Shown here: in pieces, positions 53,149 through 64,000 of the stretch
Numbering within the stretch: position 1 is the stretch's first letter
Layout of the letters: each line of letters begins with the position of its first letter
Assembly: GCA_015832175.1 (NCBI GenBank)
Contig: WJXW01000016.1
Location: 1,116,001 to 1,180,000 of the forward strand
Length of the DNA stretch: 64,000 bases
Direction: 5' to 3'
From: Paraphaeosphaeria minitans
Taxonomy: Eukaryota; Ascomycota; Dothideomycetes; Pleosporales; Didymosphaeriaceae
Made by a program: the position numbers and the translations under genes
Notes under the pieces: model-generated
What the model saw: only the letters and a program-made list of their open reading frames with translations
What the model was told of the DNA's origin: nothing
The model's database searches: none

Positions 53149-55604
53149 CTACAACTCATCGTGACCAGCATCCTCGTCAGCACCCTCGCCACCAGCTCCG
53201 CCGTAAAGCTTGGAGGTGATGGGGTAGGCAACGTTGGAGAGCTTCTCAAACTGCTCGTCAAAGTCCTCGGTGACGGCTGAGGCGGCGTTCTCCTCAAGCC
53301 AGTCCTGAGTTTCCTTGATGGCCTCAATGATGGTCTCCTTGTCCTCGTCGTCGATCTTGCCACCAAGACCATCGTCATCGTTGACCTGGTTCTTCAGGTT
53401 GTAGGCGTAGTTCTCGAGCTTGTTGCGAGACTCGATGCGCTCACGGGTAGCCTTGTCCTCGTCGGCGTACTTCTCGGCCTCCTCAACCATGCGCTCGATT
53501 TCCTCAGCGGAGAGACGACCCTTGTCGTTCGTGATGGTGATGCTCTCGGCCTTGCCGGTACCCTTGTCGACGGCGGAGACCTTGAGGATACCGTTGGCAT
53601 CGAGCTCGAAGGTGACCTCAATCTGGGGAACGCCGCGGGGTGCAGGCCTGCATTCTCGTCAGTGTCTGTTTGATGTAGATTTAATGCAATAAGAGCACTT
53701 ACGGAATGTTGGTGAGCTCGAACTTGCCAAGGTTGTTACTGTTGAGAGAATTAGCAACACGGACTTTGTGGCGAGCACTCGATTGATGACGGTGAAGAAC
53801 ATTTCGGTCTTTGGCCTGGTAGTTGCAGTCGCCATGGTTGTGGGTGCGAGTTCCTCAACCCCGAGAGAGAAGGTGCGGCCGTGCACCGACCAAAAACCGT
53901 TATGTTCGAAAGGGAAGTGCGGAAGGTGAAAAAAAAAAATAGAGTACTCACTTGTTAGAAGTCATGGAACGTTCACCTTCAAAGACCTGGATCAAGACCA
54001 CAGGCTGGTTGTCGGCGGCGGTAGAGAAGATCTGGCTCTTCTTGGTGGGGATAGTCGTACCACGCTTGATGAGGTGGGTCATGACACCACCAGTGGTCTC
54101 GATACCAAGGGTAAGCGGGTTGACGTCCATGAGAATGAGGTTGCTAGCCGCCTCGTCACCAGCAAGAACACCACCCTGAACGGCAGCCCCGAAAGCGACA
54201 GCCTCGTCGGGGTTAACGTCCTTGCGGGCCTTCTTTCCGAAGTACTCCTCGAGCATAGCCTGGACCTTAGGGATACGGGTAGAACCACCGACAAGGACGA
54301 TGTCATCGATTTCGCTCTTCTTGAGCTTGGCGTCCTTGAGAACCTGCTCAACTGGCTTGAGGGTCTTCTTGAACAGATCGGCGTTGAGCTCTTCGAACTT
54401 GGCACGGGTGAGGGTCTCGGAGAAGTCCTCGCCCTTGTGGAAAGATTCGATCTCAATCTTGGTGGTCTTCTGGGAAGAAAGCGTGCGCTTGGCCTTCTCG
54501 ACTTCGCGCTTCAGCTTACCCATGGTCTTCGCGTCCTTGGTGATGTCAACACCCTTATCCTTGTTGTACTTCTTGACGAAATGGCTGATGACACGATTGT
54601 CGAAATCTTCACCACCAAGATGGGTATCACCAGCGGTAGACTGGACCTCGAAAACGCCCTCCTCGATAGACAAGATGGACACATCGAAAGTACCACCACC
54701 GAGATCGTAGACAAGGACCTGGCGTTCCTGCTTGTCATCCTGCTTGTCAAGGCCGTAGGCGAGAGCGGCGGCGGTAGGTTCGTTGACTACACGGAGAACG
54801 TTCAGACCGGCGATGGTTCCAGCGTCCTTTGTGGCGGCACGCTGAGCATCGTTGAAGTAGGCGGGGACAGTGACGACAGCGTTCTTGACAGTCTCGCCAA
54901 GGTAGCTCTCAGCAACCTCCTTCATCTTGCCCAAGACCATAGCGGAGACTTCCTCGGGGGTGAAGGTCTTCTCCTCGCCTTGAACCTCGACCTGGACACG
55001 GGGCTGGCCACTCTGCAGATGGCGTTAGCAATTACGTAGTGTGAAAGCAGAGCAAGTCGCGTACCTTGGAGACGATCTTGAAGGGGAAGTGCTTGATGTC
55101 GTTCTGGACCTCCTTCTCGTTGAACTTGCGACCGATGAGACGTTTCTGCCACTTGTCAGCTTCTACCCCGCGTGCAGACACAGACGGTACTCACGATATC
55201 GAAGATGGTTCGGTAGGGGTTGCTCGCGTACTGGTTCTTCGCGGCATCACCAACGAGGCGCTCCTCGTCGGTAAAGGCCACCCAGGAAGGCGTGATACGG
55301 TTACCTGTGGCCCAGTGGTCAGCTTCGTCCTATGGTGCTCGAGGCGAGATGTATGCTTACCCTGGTCGTTGACCATGATCTCGACCTTGCCGTTCTTCAT
55401 GATACCAACACAAGAGTAGGTGGTGCCCAGATCGATACCGATGACAGGTCCCGAAACGCCGGTCGAGTCGTCGTCCTTGACGGGGACCTGGTCCTCAGCG
55501 CGGGCCGTCCGTGCCATCATCAGACCGCCAACGAGGACGAGAAGAAGGTAGAATGCGATGCTCCATGTCGAGCGCCGGTCGGCGCCCCGCGGTTGCCGCG
55601 CCAT
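53149..55604 (-). CDS. kar2: ER Hsp70 chaperone BiP/Kar2 (676 aa, 6 exons)
   Basis: Lumenal Hsp70 for protein import, folding and the unfolded-protein response. Exons: 55604-55361, 55304-55195, 55145-55065, 55012-53952, 53738-53703 and 53647-53149. Every join keeps the frame and conserved sequence (for example [58 protein letters not shown]). The start is [11 protein letters not shown]; the frame is open further upstream but the Hsp70 family and signal-peptide position favour this ATG. The signal peptide spans 1-36. Hsp70 signatures are IDLGTTYS (57-64), [14 protein letters not shown] and [14 protein letters not shown]. The C-terminus ends HDEL, the ER-retention signal. Introns are 49-56 nt except the fourth, which is 213 nt, and exon 5 is only 36 nt. 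Confidence 0.97.
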
Positions 55605-55796
55605 TGTGGTGCTGTGTGTGTGGGCGAAGGAGACTTGAAACAGGTTCCTGCTCGTGAAGAGCGCTCGCGTGGTGAGGTGGAGCAAGCAGAGGCTCCGGGT
55701 ATCTCAAGAAAGGAAAGGGAAGAAGAGACAATTGGCGGTGGAGTGAGGTGGGAGTGGAGTGGAGGTCGGAGACAGAGCAGAGCCAGTCGTCGCGGC

Positions 55797-55804
55797 GTTA
55801 TAAG
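55797..55804 (-). promoter_or_regulatory. Possible TATA-like element of kar2
   Basis: The minus strand reads CTTATAAC about 195 bp upstream of the kar2 ATG. Position is plausible; assignment is tentative. Confidence 0.3.
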
Positions 55805-56010
55805 GCGTTGGCGCTGGACTTTTAGTAGAGGACATGTATGTGTAGCAGCACAGAGCCCGGGAAGCTGCTCACCGCTTTCCGAATGCGGGCAAGCGCGGGC
55901 AGAGAGAAGGTGCCACCTTGCCTGTTGGCGAGGCCCGAGAGCGCTCATCAGCCTCCATTTCACCTATTTTCATGCACTTCTTCAGGACACGTGTAGCGAG
56001 GCCCGCTACT

Positions 56011-56020
56011 AGAATCTTCC
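56011..56020. promoter_or_regulatory. Heat-shock-element-like site upstream of kar2
   Basis: AGAATCTTCC fits the nGAAnnTTCn core of a heat-shock element, about 410 bp upstream of the kar2 ATG. A CACGTG box lies at 55988-55993. Fungal BiP genes respond to heat shock and ER stress, so the site is plausible, but a short match can occur by chance. Confidence 0.3.
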
Positions 56021-58141
56021 GCGCCTGGACAAGCAGTCAGGCTTCAGCAGTCTGCAATCGCTCGGCCGTGAGCTGCTTGGGGATGCAAAGAATCCCCCGC
56101 CTGCGCCCTCTCTCTCACCTTAGCCATCCAGGAAAGCTGCGAAGACTATCTACATGTTGGCCTCTCACCACCCCCCCTTGGTCTCTCTCTTTTCCCAACA
56201 TTGCAACTCCCCCACTATTATCGACTACTATCGCCGCAGCCGTCGTCGCCAAGCGCCCCGCCACAGACCCTCCGATGTTTGAAACCGTGTCCTTTTCACG
56301 GCAGCGCCAGGCGGTCAAGATGCATTCTTAGTCATATCCCCCTTCATCCTCCGACCAATAGCCCTCATGCTCATCTGCAACGTTGCCGCAACTTTCTGCC
56401 GCCGTTGACAGCTGCCTGGCCGCATAGACCGAATTGATGACTCTGCCACGGTGCTGTAACAGAGCAGTCATCGGATGCTCGTGTGGGTGTTTCTGCATGG
56501 GTTCGAACAGACACGTAGTTGTCCGGTTCCACGTTGAGCCACAATCAAGACAATCTGGCTTGTTTCCTCATTGTTCGAGACGGGCGACGTGTGCAGAACA
56601 GCAGTACATACACCCTCGATGCTTTATCCGAACCTGTTGTGGCCTGTTCGTAGGGCTCGACACAGTGCTCCAGCCTCCCACAAGGAACCCTGTCCACCCG
56701 CCGCATGCACATTGCTTTGAACAGGTGCAAAGCTTCATAGCGCCTCCCTTCCAGATCTTGTCGCATCATTACCGTCGTCGATTTCTTGCTCGAAGCAGAA
56801 GATTTGGAAACCATCGATCGCAGCACTAAATATTGGCATTGATGAAAAGCCAATGGCGCCGACTTTAGGCCTCGCCAGGAAACCACCAAGGCCGCAGAGC
56901 TCCGACCTGCTGCATGATATTCGACCACCTTTGCATGCTAAAACTATACCAGTATCGCAACACCTACGATACGGCTTTGCGCAGTAGCTACTCGCACGAT
57001 TTCGAGTCGAGGATACGATTTCGCACACGATGGTGATGGTGTCGCTTAACGTGACCAACATTTGTACCGTTCGAATTTACCAACAAGTTCGAATGAGCTG
57101 CTAGACATACTGTGAAAGGCAAAAGAAAAGTCCCAGCTGCTTCATTCCTTCATTACAAGGTTTAGCATTGCGACCACATGCTGCATCTGGCATACTCTTC
57201 GACTGTCGATTACAGCACTAGAGGCTTGGACGGCGAGCATCGGCGAAAGTCGATGCCTGCGAATACCAAGGCCGTGGAACATGGCCTGGGATGATGATCT
57301 GGGTGTCGAAAACTATGCATAGTGTATGTGTGCTCATACGTACATGTTGTTCATCAAGGTATTCGTCACAATGAGGTACGGGGATGAGCAACAGCATTGC
57401 TCGGGCCGAACGGAGAGGAAAGTGCTTGATTGACCCTTGAACACAACATGCAAACATGCTCTGATGAGCCGACATTTCGGAGCATTGCCGTGCAGATCCG
57501 TTACTACATATCCAGATTTCTGCATCAAAGTAAAGAGTTCGGATTGTCTAGTGAAGACTTCGATATCTAGCTTTGCTTGAGTCTTGCTGACAGAGTCGGG
57601 GCGAAGGTTCGGTGGGGGTGCAATGCCGACACCACCGACTGTTCTCCACGACCAAGCGAGCTGCTTAGAAACATCACAATACCACTCATCGGACACCAGG
57701 ACAGCTTAATATGAATTATGCTATCACCGTGTAGCTGATAGATGGTAGGCAAGCACGTGAGATTGCCAAAAGGCACCTTGCGGACGCTTACGCCAGCAGC
57801 TTTTGCATTACCTACGGATCCCATTTCGAAAAGTGCACCTCATCAACGAGGTTGCGTCTTGCATTCTACACATGAGAAACACGTGAAGTAGACCCCACAG
57901 AAACAAACAACGCCTTAGAAATCAAGCCAGGTACGGTGACGTGCGTTCCTCTTTTGGGTTGGCGGGGCAGTTATGGTTGCCCCACGATGGTTCCGATGGA
58001 CGTCGGTATCTAACCGTAGCCCCTTCCGAAGAGTGGGATAACTATAAGTCTTGGGCGCGTTCCTGCACTGTTGTTTGATCTCTCTACCCAAGTGCTTTCC
58101 AGTCTTTTGACAATTCCTACAATACCAAATTGTTCAAAATC

Positions 58142-59570
58142 ATGACCACCACGCAACACGCTCACCATGGCCTTGCGAAGAACGTCGAGGGAGAGGACCA
58201 CCTCGTGAACAAGCCTGCACCTGGTGTACGTTACTACTACCTTCTGTCGTGGAATTGCATTTGACACCCACAGATATCCTACTTCACACCACTTCAGAAC
58301 CCTCGCGCAGGAACCGCGTTGGGCATGAAAGATGGCAGTGAGAAGATTCCCAAAATCTTCACGCCGCTCAAGATTCGCGGTCTTGAGATTCAGAACCGCA
58401 TCGTTGTACGTTTTGTTGGAACCAGGGACCAAACGCGACATTATCTGACGCTCGCAGGTCGCTCCTCTCTGCCAATACTCCGCCGAGAATGGACACATGA
58501 CAGACTGGCATCTCACCCACATTGGCGGCATTGTTCAACGTGGACCCGGTCTTACATTCATCGAAGCTTCCGCCGTCGTTCCCGAAGGTCGCATTACTCC
58601 CCAGGACGTCGGCATCTGGCAAGATTCTCAGATCGAACCGATGCGTCGCGTTGTCGAGTTTGCCCACTCTCAGAACCAGAGAATCGCCATTCAGCTCGCA
58701 CATGCCGGCCGAAAAGCGAGCACCGTTCCACCATGGCTCAGTATGGGCGACATCGCCACAGAGTCAATGGGTGGCTGGCCTAACAACGTGTATGGACCCA
58801 GCACCATCGCGTTCAACGACAAGCACGCGGAACCCAAGGAAATGACCAAACAGGACATTGAGAGCTTCAAAGCTGCTTTCAAGGCCGCCATCGAACGCTC
58901 GCTGAAGGCCGGCTTCGATGCCATTGAAATACACAACGCTCACGGCTATCTCCTGCATTCTTTCCTCTCACCCGCATCCAACCACCGCACCGATGAGTAT
59001 GGCGGCTCCTTCGAGAATCGCATCCGGCTCACACTCGAGGTCGTGGAACTTGCCCGTGCCGCAATCCCAGACACCATGCCCCTCTTCCTCCGAATCAGCG
59101 CCGATGACTGGCTGCAGGAGGCCGGAATCGAGGGCTGGACCATCGACCAGACCGTCCGCCTCGCTGAGATTCTGGCCACCAAAGGCGTCGACGTGATTGA
59201 CGTTTCCTCTGCTGGTCTCCATGAGAAGCAGAAGATCAAGGGCGGACCAGGATACCAAGAGCCGTTTGCCAAAGCTATCAAGGACAAGGTTGGCGACAAG
59301 TTGCTCGTATCCACCGTCGGATCGATCACGAATGGCGAGCAGGCAAACGGATATCTCGAGAAGGACAACCTGGATATTGTCTTTGCTGGACGCATGTTCC
59401 AGAAGAATCCCGGGCTTGTCTGGGCGTGGGCAGATGATCTCGGCGTGGAGGGCCGATGGGCCAACCAGATTCGATGGGGTTTCGGTGGACGGGGATCTAA
59501 GGGTGGACCTAAGACGAAGACGAGCAATGAGGCTGAGTTTCAGGACTACAAGAAGCAGTCTTCGCTGTAG
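58142..59570 (+). CDS. OYE-type NADPH:flavin oxidoreductase, YqjM-like (442 aa, 3 exons)
   Basis: FMN-dependent ene-reductase of the Old Yellow Enzyme family, reducing activated C=C bonds. Exons 58142-58225, 58274-58405 and 58458-59570. The second 52-nt intron joins IQNRIV to VAPLCQYSAENGHMTDWHLTH, the conserved FMN-site strand. That motif carries Cys77, which corresponds to the redox-modulating Cys of the bacterial YqjM class and is absent from classical yeast OYEs. Substrate-binding His231 and His234 lie in HNAHGYLLHSFLSP, followed by SNHRTDEYGGSFENRIRL. The phosphate-binding end is LVSTVGSITNG and IVFAGRMFQKNPGLVW. Length and motifs are complete. No targeting signal, so probably cytosolic. 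The physiological substrate is unknown. Confidence 0.92.
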
Positions 59571-60014
59571 ACCTGGTTTGAGCACACGGGTTGAGATTGG
59601 GAAGTAAGTCAGCCTTGGCAGCATGTTGGTATAGATTTTCACGAGCATTTACCGGAGTTGTTGTTTGAAATTGAATGAGATCAATACATAGGTCCATTGA
59701 AGGCGAAACATCTGTGATTGTGTGTGGGGCGGAACGAAATAGTGGCCGACATTCCGCTCCTAATAGCGGACCATGCTATGAACATCCACGATGCATTATT
59801 GCACTTCAAGCTCATAAGCGTAGAACAGAGTGAGACAATACAGTATCAGTTCTGCATCGGATTATCCAGTCTTTTGTGTCGGTCACTGTGATTGGGGTGA
59901 TGAATTCGCACAAGGCGAAAGTCGAAAGTCGACTTTCTTAGCGCGAATTGACAATCCACAATTACCTATAGGTACAGATTCCCTTTGTTTCAACTCTGGG
60001 TCAGAGTAAAATGA
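59571..60014. other. Convergent 3' flanks, no gene seen
   Basis: Between the stop codons of the OYE-type gene and the DHA2-type transporter. Contains the short inverted word GTCGAAAGTCGAC near 59920. Confidence 0.5.
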
Positions 60015-61931
60015 CTATCGCACTCCACCCTCCTCCGACCCTGCCTCCACATCCTCAATACTCTTCTCTGACATTGGCGTCAACATCGGGCTTCCCGGCG
60101 CAGTGTTCGCAGGGGTCTGCCCTGCGCTCTTCGGCGTCTTTAACCCATACGCAGTATTCAGTGTCTTCCGCATCTCATGCTCTTTCTCGCACCACGCCAT
60201 AACAAACCCTACTCCAGCCAACACGCAAAATATAATCCAAACGCACTTCAAGCTTTCGGTGAATGAATGAACGATCTCAGCCTGCACATCTGGTTCAAAT
60301 CTCTTCACGAAGCTGGCTGTGGCGCGCTGGTACGCTTGCCCTTTCATAAGCTGCTCTCGTGCGGGGGCAGAGGAAATGCTGGGAAGCAACGACGCGAAGC
60401 GGATGTTGAAAGCCGCACCGGGGATCGCTACACCGAACAACGACCCTGTACCGCGTAGGAACGCCCAAGAGCCGGATGACTGGGCTGTTGTCGTATCTGG
60501 AAGCTTGACTTGGACTGCGGGGAGCATGCTTGAGATGACTATACCGGACCCGGCAGCAACAACAAGCTGGAACATGAGCCATGCTCCTACTGTGGTGCTT
60601 CTGGCAAGCATAACGCAGAGCCCAATCCCTAGCGCCATGCAGCCAAATCCGATAATGTGGATGGGCTTATAACGTCCCCAGCGGGAGAGTAGGGGTCCAC
60701 CTGCGGCAGCGAGGACGACGATGACAACTGTTGTGGGGAGGACTTCGAGGCCGGACTTTGTGGGTGTGGAACCTTTGACGGCTTGGAAGAAGGGTGGGAG
60801 ATAAAACTGGAAGCCATACGTTATAAAACCGTGGATTGTGGTCAGCGCGAAGGCGATGTTCGTGGTGCGGTTCGAGAAGACTTCTCTTGGCATGACGGGG
60901 TGGGTGCAGTATTTGGAGCGCTGATAGAGGGCAAAGCCGACGAAGCATGCGACGCTGATGAGAATCGGTATGAAGATGGCAGGATGGTCCCAAGGATAAG
61001 AGGCGCCCCCAGTGCTGAGAGAGACAAGCAGCATAATGACAGCTGCTGTGAGGGCTACGGTTCCGAACACATCAACTTTTCTGACCTCTTCCTTGATGTT
61101 GACGTTCTTGATCTTGATGCCACCGCCGACATGTAGCCAATAGTGAATGATGAGCATGGAGACGAGGCACACCGGGATGTTGACGATGAAGCACCAGCGC
61201 CATCCGTGCTCGGCGAAGACACCTCCCAGGAGTGGTCCCAAAGTCGTGCCGATGGCAAAAATGGCGTGTTTAATGGCCAGGTAAGGACCCCTACGCCGGA
61301 GCGGGACTATGTCGCAAAGTATCATCTCAGCGAAGAGATCAATTCCGCCAGTGCCTAGGCCTTGCACAATGCGCCCGAATATCAGCACTCCGCCTGAGTT
61401 TGCACCGCCGCATATGCCGCTGCCTACAGCAAACACGCCCACTGCCACCATCATGGGATATTTGCGACCCCACATGTCCCCGAGTTGGCCGTATAGAGGC
61501 TGCAGGATCGTGCTAGCAAGTAGAAATGCTGTAGCAACCCATGAGAATGAGGTGCCAAGGTTGAGAGCATCTGAGATCGTTGGGAGCGCGGTGTTGGTCA
61601 CGCTTCCTTCGAGTGCGGAGAGCAGGAGCGGGACACAGATGGCGATGAAGGAGCGCCAGAAGCCGTCTTCGCGTCGCCATTTTAGGCTGGGGGTTTGCGA
61701 GGGATATGAGGGCAAGGTCGGACGGCTCAGATTCGCTTGTGTGTCGTGCGTCGTAGGAAGAGAATTTCCTGTTCTCTCAGAGTCTCGTTCCCAAGTTTGT
61801 ATCGAAGCTAGCGACATTGTTGAGTCAGGGAAGCGCACACTGGGTGATATGGAAGGTAGGTCGCATTCCATTATGTCCGAGCGGTTGGGGACTCCATGTT
61901 CACTGAGCAAAGCTGGGACAGGCGTGTTCAT
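60015..61931 (-). CDS. DHA2-type MFS multidrug/efflux transporter (638 aa)
   Basis: Single exon. The open frame extends upstream, but the first ATG is at 61931 (MNTPVPALLSEHG). A cytosolic N-terminus of about 95 residues precedes 14 predicted membrane helices, the DHA2 pattern. Motifs: LEGSVTNTALPTISDAL in helix 1; LYGQLGDMWGRKYPMM (motif A) between helices 2 and 3; GRIVQGLGTGGIDLFAEMILCDIVPLRRRGPYLAI; and IGTTLGPLLGGVFAEHGWRWCFIVNIP (motif C region), characteristic of proton-coupled drug antiporters. The C-terminal tail is short and acidic. Substrates could be toxins, fungicides or secondary metabolites; no biosynthetic cluster is seen beside it, so its role is open. Confidence 0.9.
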   Translation of the reverse strand: MNTPVPALLSEHGVPNRSDIMECDLPSISPSVRFPDSTMSLASIQTWERDSERTGNSLPTTHDTQANLSRPTLPSYPSQTPSLKWRREDGFWRSFIAICVPLLLSALEGSVTNTALPTISDALNLGTSFSWVATAFLLASTILQPLYGQLGDMWGRKYPMMVAVGVFAVGSGICGGANSGGVLIFGRIVQGLGTGGIDLFAEMILCDIVPLRRRGPYLAIKHAIFAIGTTLGPLLGGVFAEHGWRWCFIVNIPVCLVSMLIIHYWLHVGGGIKIKNVNIKEEVRKVDVFGTVALTAAVIMLLVSLSTGGASYPWDHPAIFIPILISVACFVGFALYQRSKYCTHPVMPREVFSNRTTNIAFALTTIHGFITYGFQFYLPPFFQAVKGSTPTKSGLEVLPTTVVIVVLAAAGGPLLSRWGRYKPIHIIGFGCMALGIGLCVMLARSTTVGAWLMFQLVVAAGSGIVISSMLPAVQVKLPDTTTAQSSGSWAFLRGTGSLFGVAIPGAAFNIRFASLLPSISSAPAREQLMKGQAYQRATASFVKRFEPDVQAEIVHSFTESLKCVWIIFCVLAGVGFVMAWCEKEHEMRKTLNTAYGLKTPKSAGQTPANTAPGSPMLTPMSEKSIEDVEAGSEEGGVR

Positions 61932-63460
61932 TGTGAAAGAGAGTGCAGCACACTTCAAGGACTGCGCGAGGAGAAAGTGACTGCAGCTGCTTTTACAGAT
62001 ATCCTAAGGACGAAATGGATAGCAAACTATGGCTAATATGGATAGGTTTGGTACCAATACCAGCGTTGCGTACTGCACGTTGGATTCCATAGCTGCCCAA
62101 CCTCGGATACGGTCCCGTATATCGGCGGGTAGATCTGAAGATACGAACCGCGTGTCGATTTTCTTACTCTTCATTGATTGAGGGGAGGCGGGTGTTGTGC
62201 AGGCGGGCAAGCTCCGCGTCGCAAGGTCTGAACAATCTACATGAGGGTGTGATATTGGCTGACCAACGAAGCTGATCAGGATTGTGGAGAAATTGAGAAC
62301 TGCGTGATAGGCCGTCATCGAGTTTGCGAAATAGTGATGGGATCTAGACTAAGTGCTGCTAGGACCCCTGCGCCCTCTTTGCGCCGTGGTTCCAGAGCAA
62401 TGGTGCAGCTCAACTTGGTTGAGAGCGAGGCCAACGGTGACATCTAATTAAGGAACGTAACGGCGACAGAAACACATCTTCAAGACTGCATACAAAACCC
62501 CACAATGGTTGCTCGCTAGGAGCATTGCCCGATTAACGCCTCAAATGAGGAGATCGGCTGCGTTGACCAAACGTAAAGCCCCAAAACGACCAGTGACAGA
62601 TGCAGCGTCTAGGATTCGAGCAGAACCATTGTAAGTCTGACAGTCTCATGCCTTAGGAGAGGAAGCGGCAGCTAGGCGCACGTGTGGAGAAGTGGCATAC
62701 TAAGGTACTTATTATTAGGCCTGACCGGAGTGAAGCTGGAAGAGGTGGATAATTAATCTATTGAAAACGCCCGCCATCAACACCACCCTCTCTATAAGCC
62801 TGCTCGGTGCATTGCACAGGATAACTTGGTGTCAGGATACGAGTAGTGGATGCAAGAAGAGGATGCGAAAGAGCTGCAATTTGTTACCTAGCCGTTCGAA
62901 GCCTACCTAGGTACCTAGGTAGCTCAGGCATGTGGTCATTGCGTCATTTCCTCCCAACGTTGGACTCCCAACACTGTGTGCAGCGCAATCGCTCCCGTGT
63001 CGGTGTCTTTTGTCCGAACGAACCTTTTTTGTAATTTGTCCTCCCTAAATTGTCCATGTAGTCTCACATTCTCGCTGCACAAAAGAGACACATTTCTCCT
63101 GCGATGTAGTGCTGCCGAAGCCCATCCGCTTACCGCGGCTTTCGGTACTTCCACACGGCAAAGAGCCTCACGTGTGCCTGCTAGACGAAAGCATCCAGAA
63201 ATAAGGTCCACTCAAGCCTGGAGCCTCGGTACAGAGCTCATATCTGTCTATTTGACTGGATTGTGGCCGTTCGGCAACATGGAGACCACATGCAAAGAAG
63301 CTAGCCATGTCCACACTGCATCGCATGTTGCCCAGTCCGAACAACCCACTGCGGACTTTTGGGGAGACGCTTATAACAAGACGTAGGTATTAATGTAGAG
63401 AAGTGCCGGTACCTTCTCGAAAGTACTCAGCAGGCCGCCACATAGAAGTCGAAACTGCAA
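61932..63460. other. Intergenic; 20-bp palindrome
   Basis: No supported gene. A 104-codon minus-strand ORF at 62004-62318 has no motif. It contains the palindrome at 62903-62922 and should include the promoters of both flanking, divergently transcribed genes. Confidence 0.45.
62903..62922. repeat. Perfect 20-bp palindrome CTACCTAGGTACCTAGGTAG
   Basis: Self-complementary across its full length, with internal CCTAGG copies. It may be a cruciform or dimeric-factor site, or chance; it lies about 540 bp upstream of the SET gene. Confidence 0.8.
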
Positions 63461-64000
63461 TGTCTCCGGCCGCAATTACCACAAGCGCCCCGCCTCCCAC
63501 GAACGGGAAGGCTGCTGCAGTCAAATCGTCTGCGGAATCCATTGTGACCCCCTCCTCGGGACGGCTCAATGGGCCGAGCGACGCTGTGCCCGCCTGGGTC
63601 AAGCCCGACCTCAATCGCCTCCTCCGCGTCGAACATCTAGAAGGCGACTTCGCAGCACGATCCGTCTCCCTCGTAGACCTACCCGCCGGTGCCACTTTTG
63701 CGCGCATATCGAACCCAACCCCTGCGAAGTGCGCATTTACCTCCGTCCAAGCATCGCGAGATCTACACGTTGACTTGAACTGCGACCTGGTATACACAAA
63801 CCACTCTTGCCAACCTACGCTGGTGTTCGACATGCAGAGATGGGAGGTCCGCGTCAACCCTGATCTAAAAGAAGGCTTGAAGGCGGGTGACGAGCTTACG
63901 TTCTTCTATCCGAGTACAGAGTATGACATGTCACAGCCTTTTGACTGCCGCTGCAAAGAAAAGGAGTGCCGAGGAACGATTTCGGGTGCAAAAGACATGC
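63461..64000 (+). CDS. SET/post-SET domain protein, 3' end outside the window (partial)
   Basis: Starts at the ATG in CTGCAATGTCTCC (63461), and the frame is open to the window edge (180 codons). A disordered Ala/Ser/Pro N-terminus is followed from about residue 50 by WVKPDLNRLLRVEHLEGDFAARSV. NHSCQPT (about 113-119) corresponds to the SET-domain NHSC motif that lines the SAM pocket. GDELTFFYPSTEYDM is the late SET strand, and CRCKEKECRG is a post-SET zinc-type CxCx4C motif. The canonical N-terminal SET strands are not obvious, so it is a short, divergent member. A lysine methyltransferase role is inferred from the fold; the substrate is unknown. Confidence 0.75.

Larger units (their letters stand above)
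55605..58141. other. Divergent interval between kar2 and the OYE-type gene, no gene seen
   Basis: 2.5 kb. The proximal 400 bp belong to the kar2 promoter. Remaining ORFs are short and overlap on both strands, without domains. Confidence 0.45.

Noticed and set aside
54074..55039. 321-codon plus-strand ORF opposite kar2
   Set aside because: It is the antisense shadow of a conserved Hsp70 exon, open because of strong codon bias, and has no domain of its own.

Overview
The window is a filamentous ascomycete (Pezizomycotina) chromosome segment, most likely from a Dothideomycete. Protein-coding genes have short GT-AG introns of about 45-96 nt. The gene set is typically fungal: a phytochrome hybrid histidine kinase, a Kch1 potassium transporter, an Asp f 4-like secreted protein and a fragment of an HsbA protein. 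A block of about 13.4 kb is AT-rich and mutated only by transitions, as expected from repeat-induced point mutation (RIP). The taxon is inferred from protein style, not from a marker gene.

Layout. 0-9.5 kb: a minus-strand flavoprotein/ankyrin-like fusion, a repeat-rich intergenic stretch, the phytochrome kinase and a tRNA-Tyr(GTA) with intron. 10-19.5 kb: an F-box-like protein, the SUMO ligase Nse2, a minisatellite-rich gap, the mitochondrial oxoglutarate carrier and a SABATH-like methyltransferase. 19.8-33.5 kb: two nested Ty3/gypsy-type LTR retrotransposons, both on the minus strand, each with intact LTR pairs and target-site duplications. 34.7-38.7 kb: a truncated HsbA-like secreted protein, an MFS transporter and methionine-R-sulfoxide reductase (the last two divergent). 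39.8-42.3 kb: a decayed F-box-type gene and one or two small single-pass membrane proteins. 44.7-46.7 kb: Kch1. 51.2-55.6 kb: the Asp f 4-like protein, convergent with the ER chaperone BiP/Kar2. 58.1-62 kb: an OYE-type flavin oxidoreductase, convergent with a DHA2-type MFS transporter. From 63.5 kb: a SET/post-SET protein cut off by the window end.

The genes are mostly unrelated housekeeping or environmental functions and do not form an obvious gene cluster. The most interesting structure is the retrotransposon nest. The two elements share gag-pol and 207 bp of LTR, but carry different 3' modules, each made of U3, polypurine tract and an antisense coiled-coil ORF relic. Other points of interest are a flavoprotein fusion that has lost its catalytic residues, and two stop-free, in-frame introns that interrupt active-site motifs (the phytochrome receiver domain and methyltransferase motif I). 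Splice sites and exon joins were worked out by eye from frame and family conservation; no search was run.
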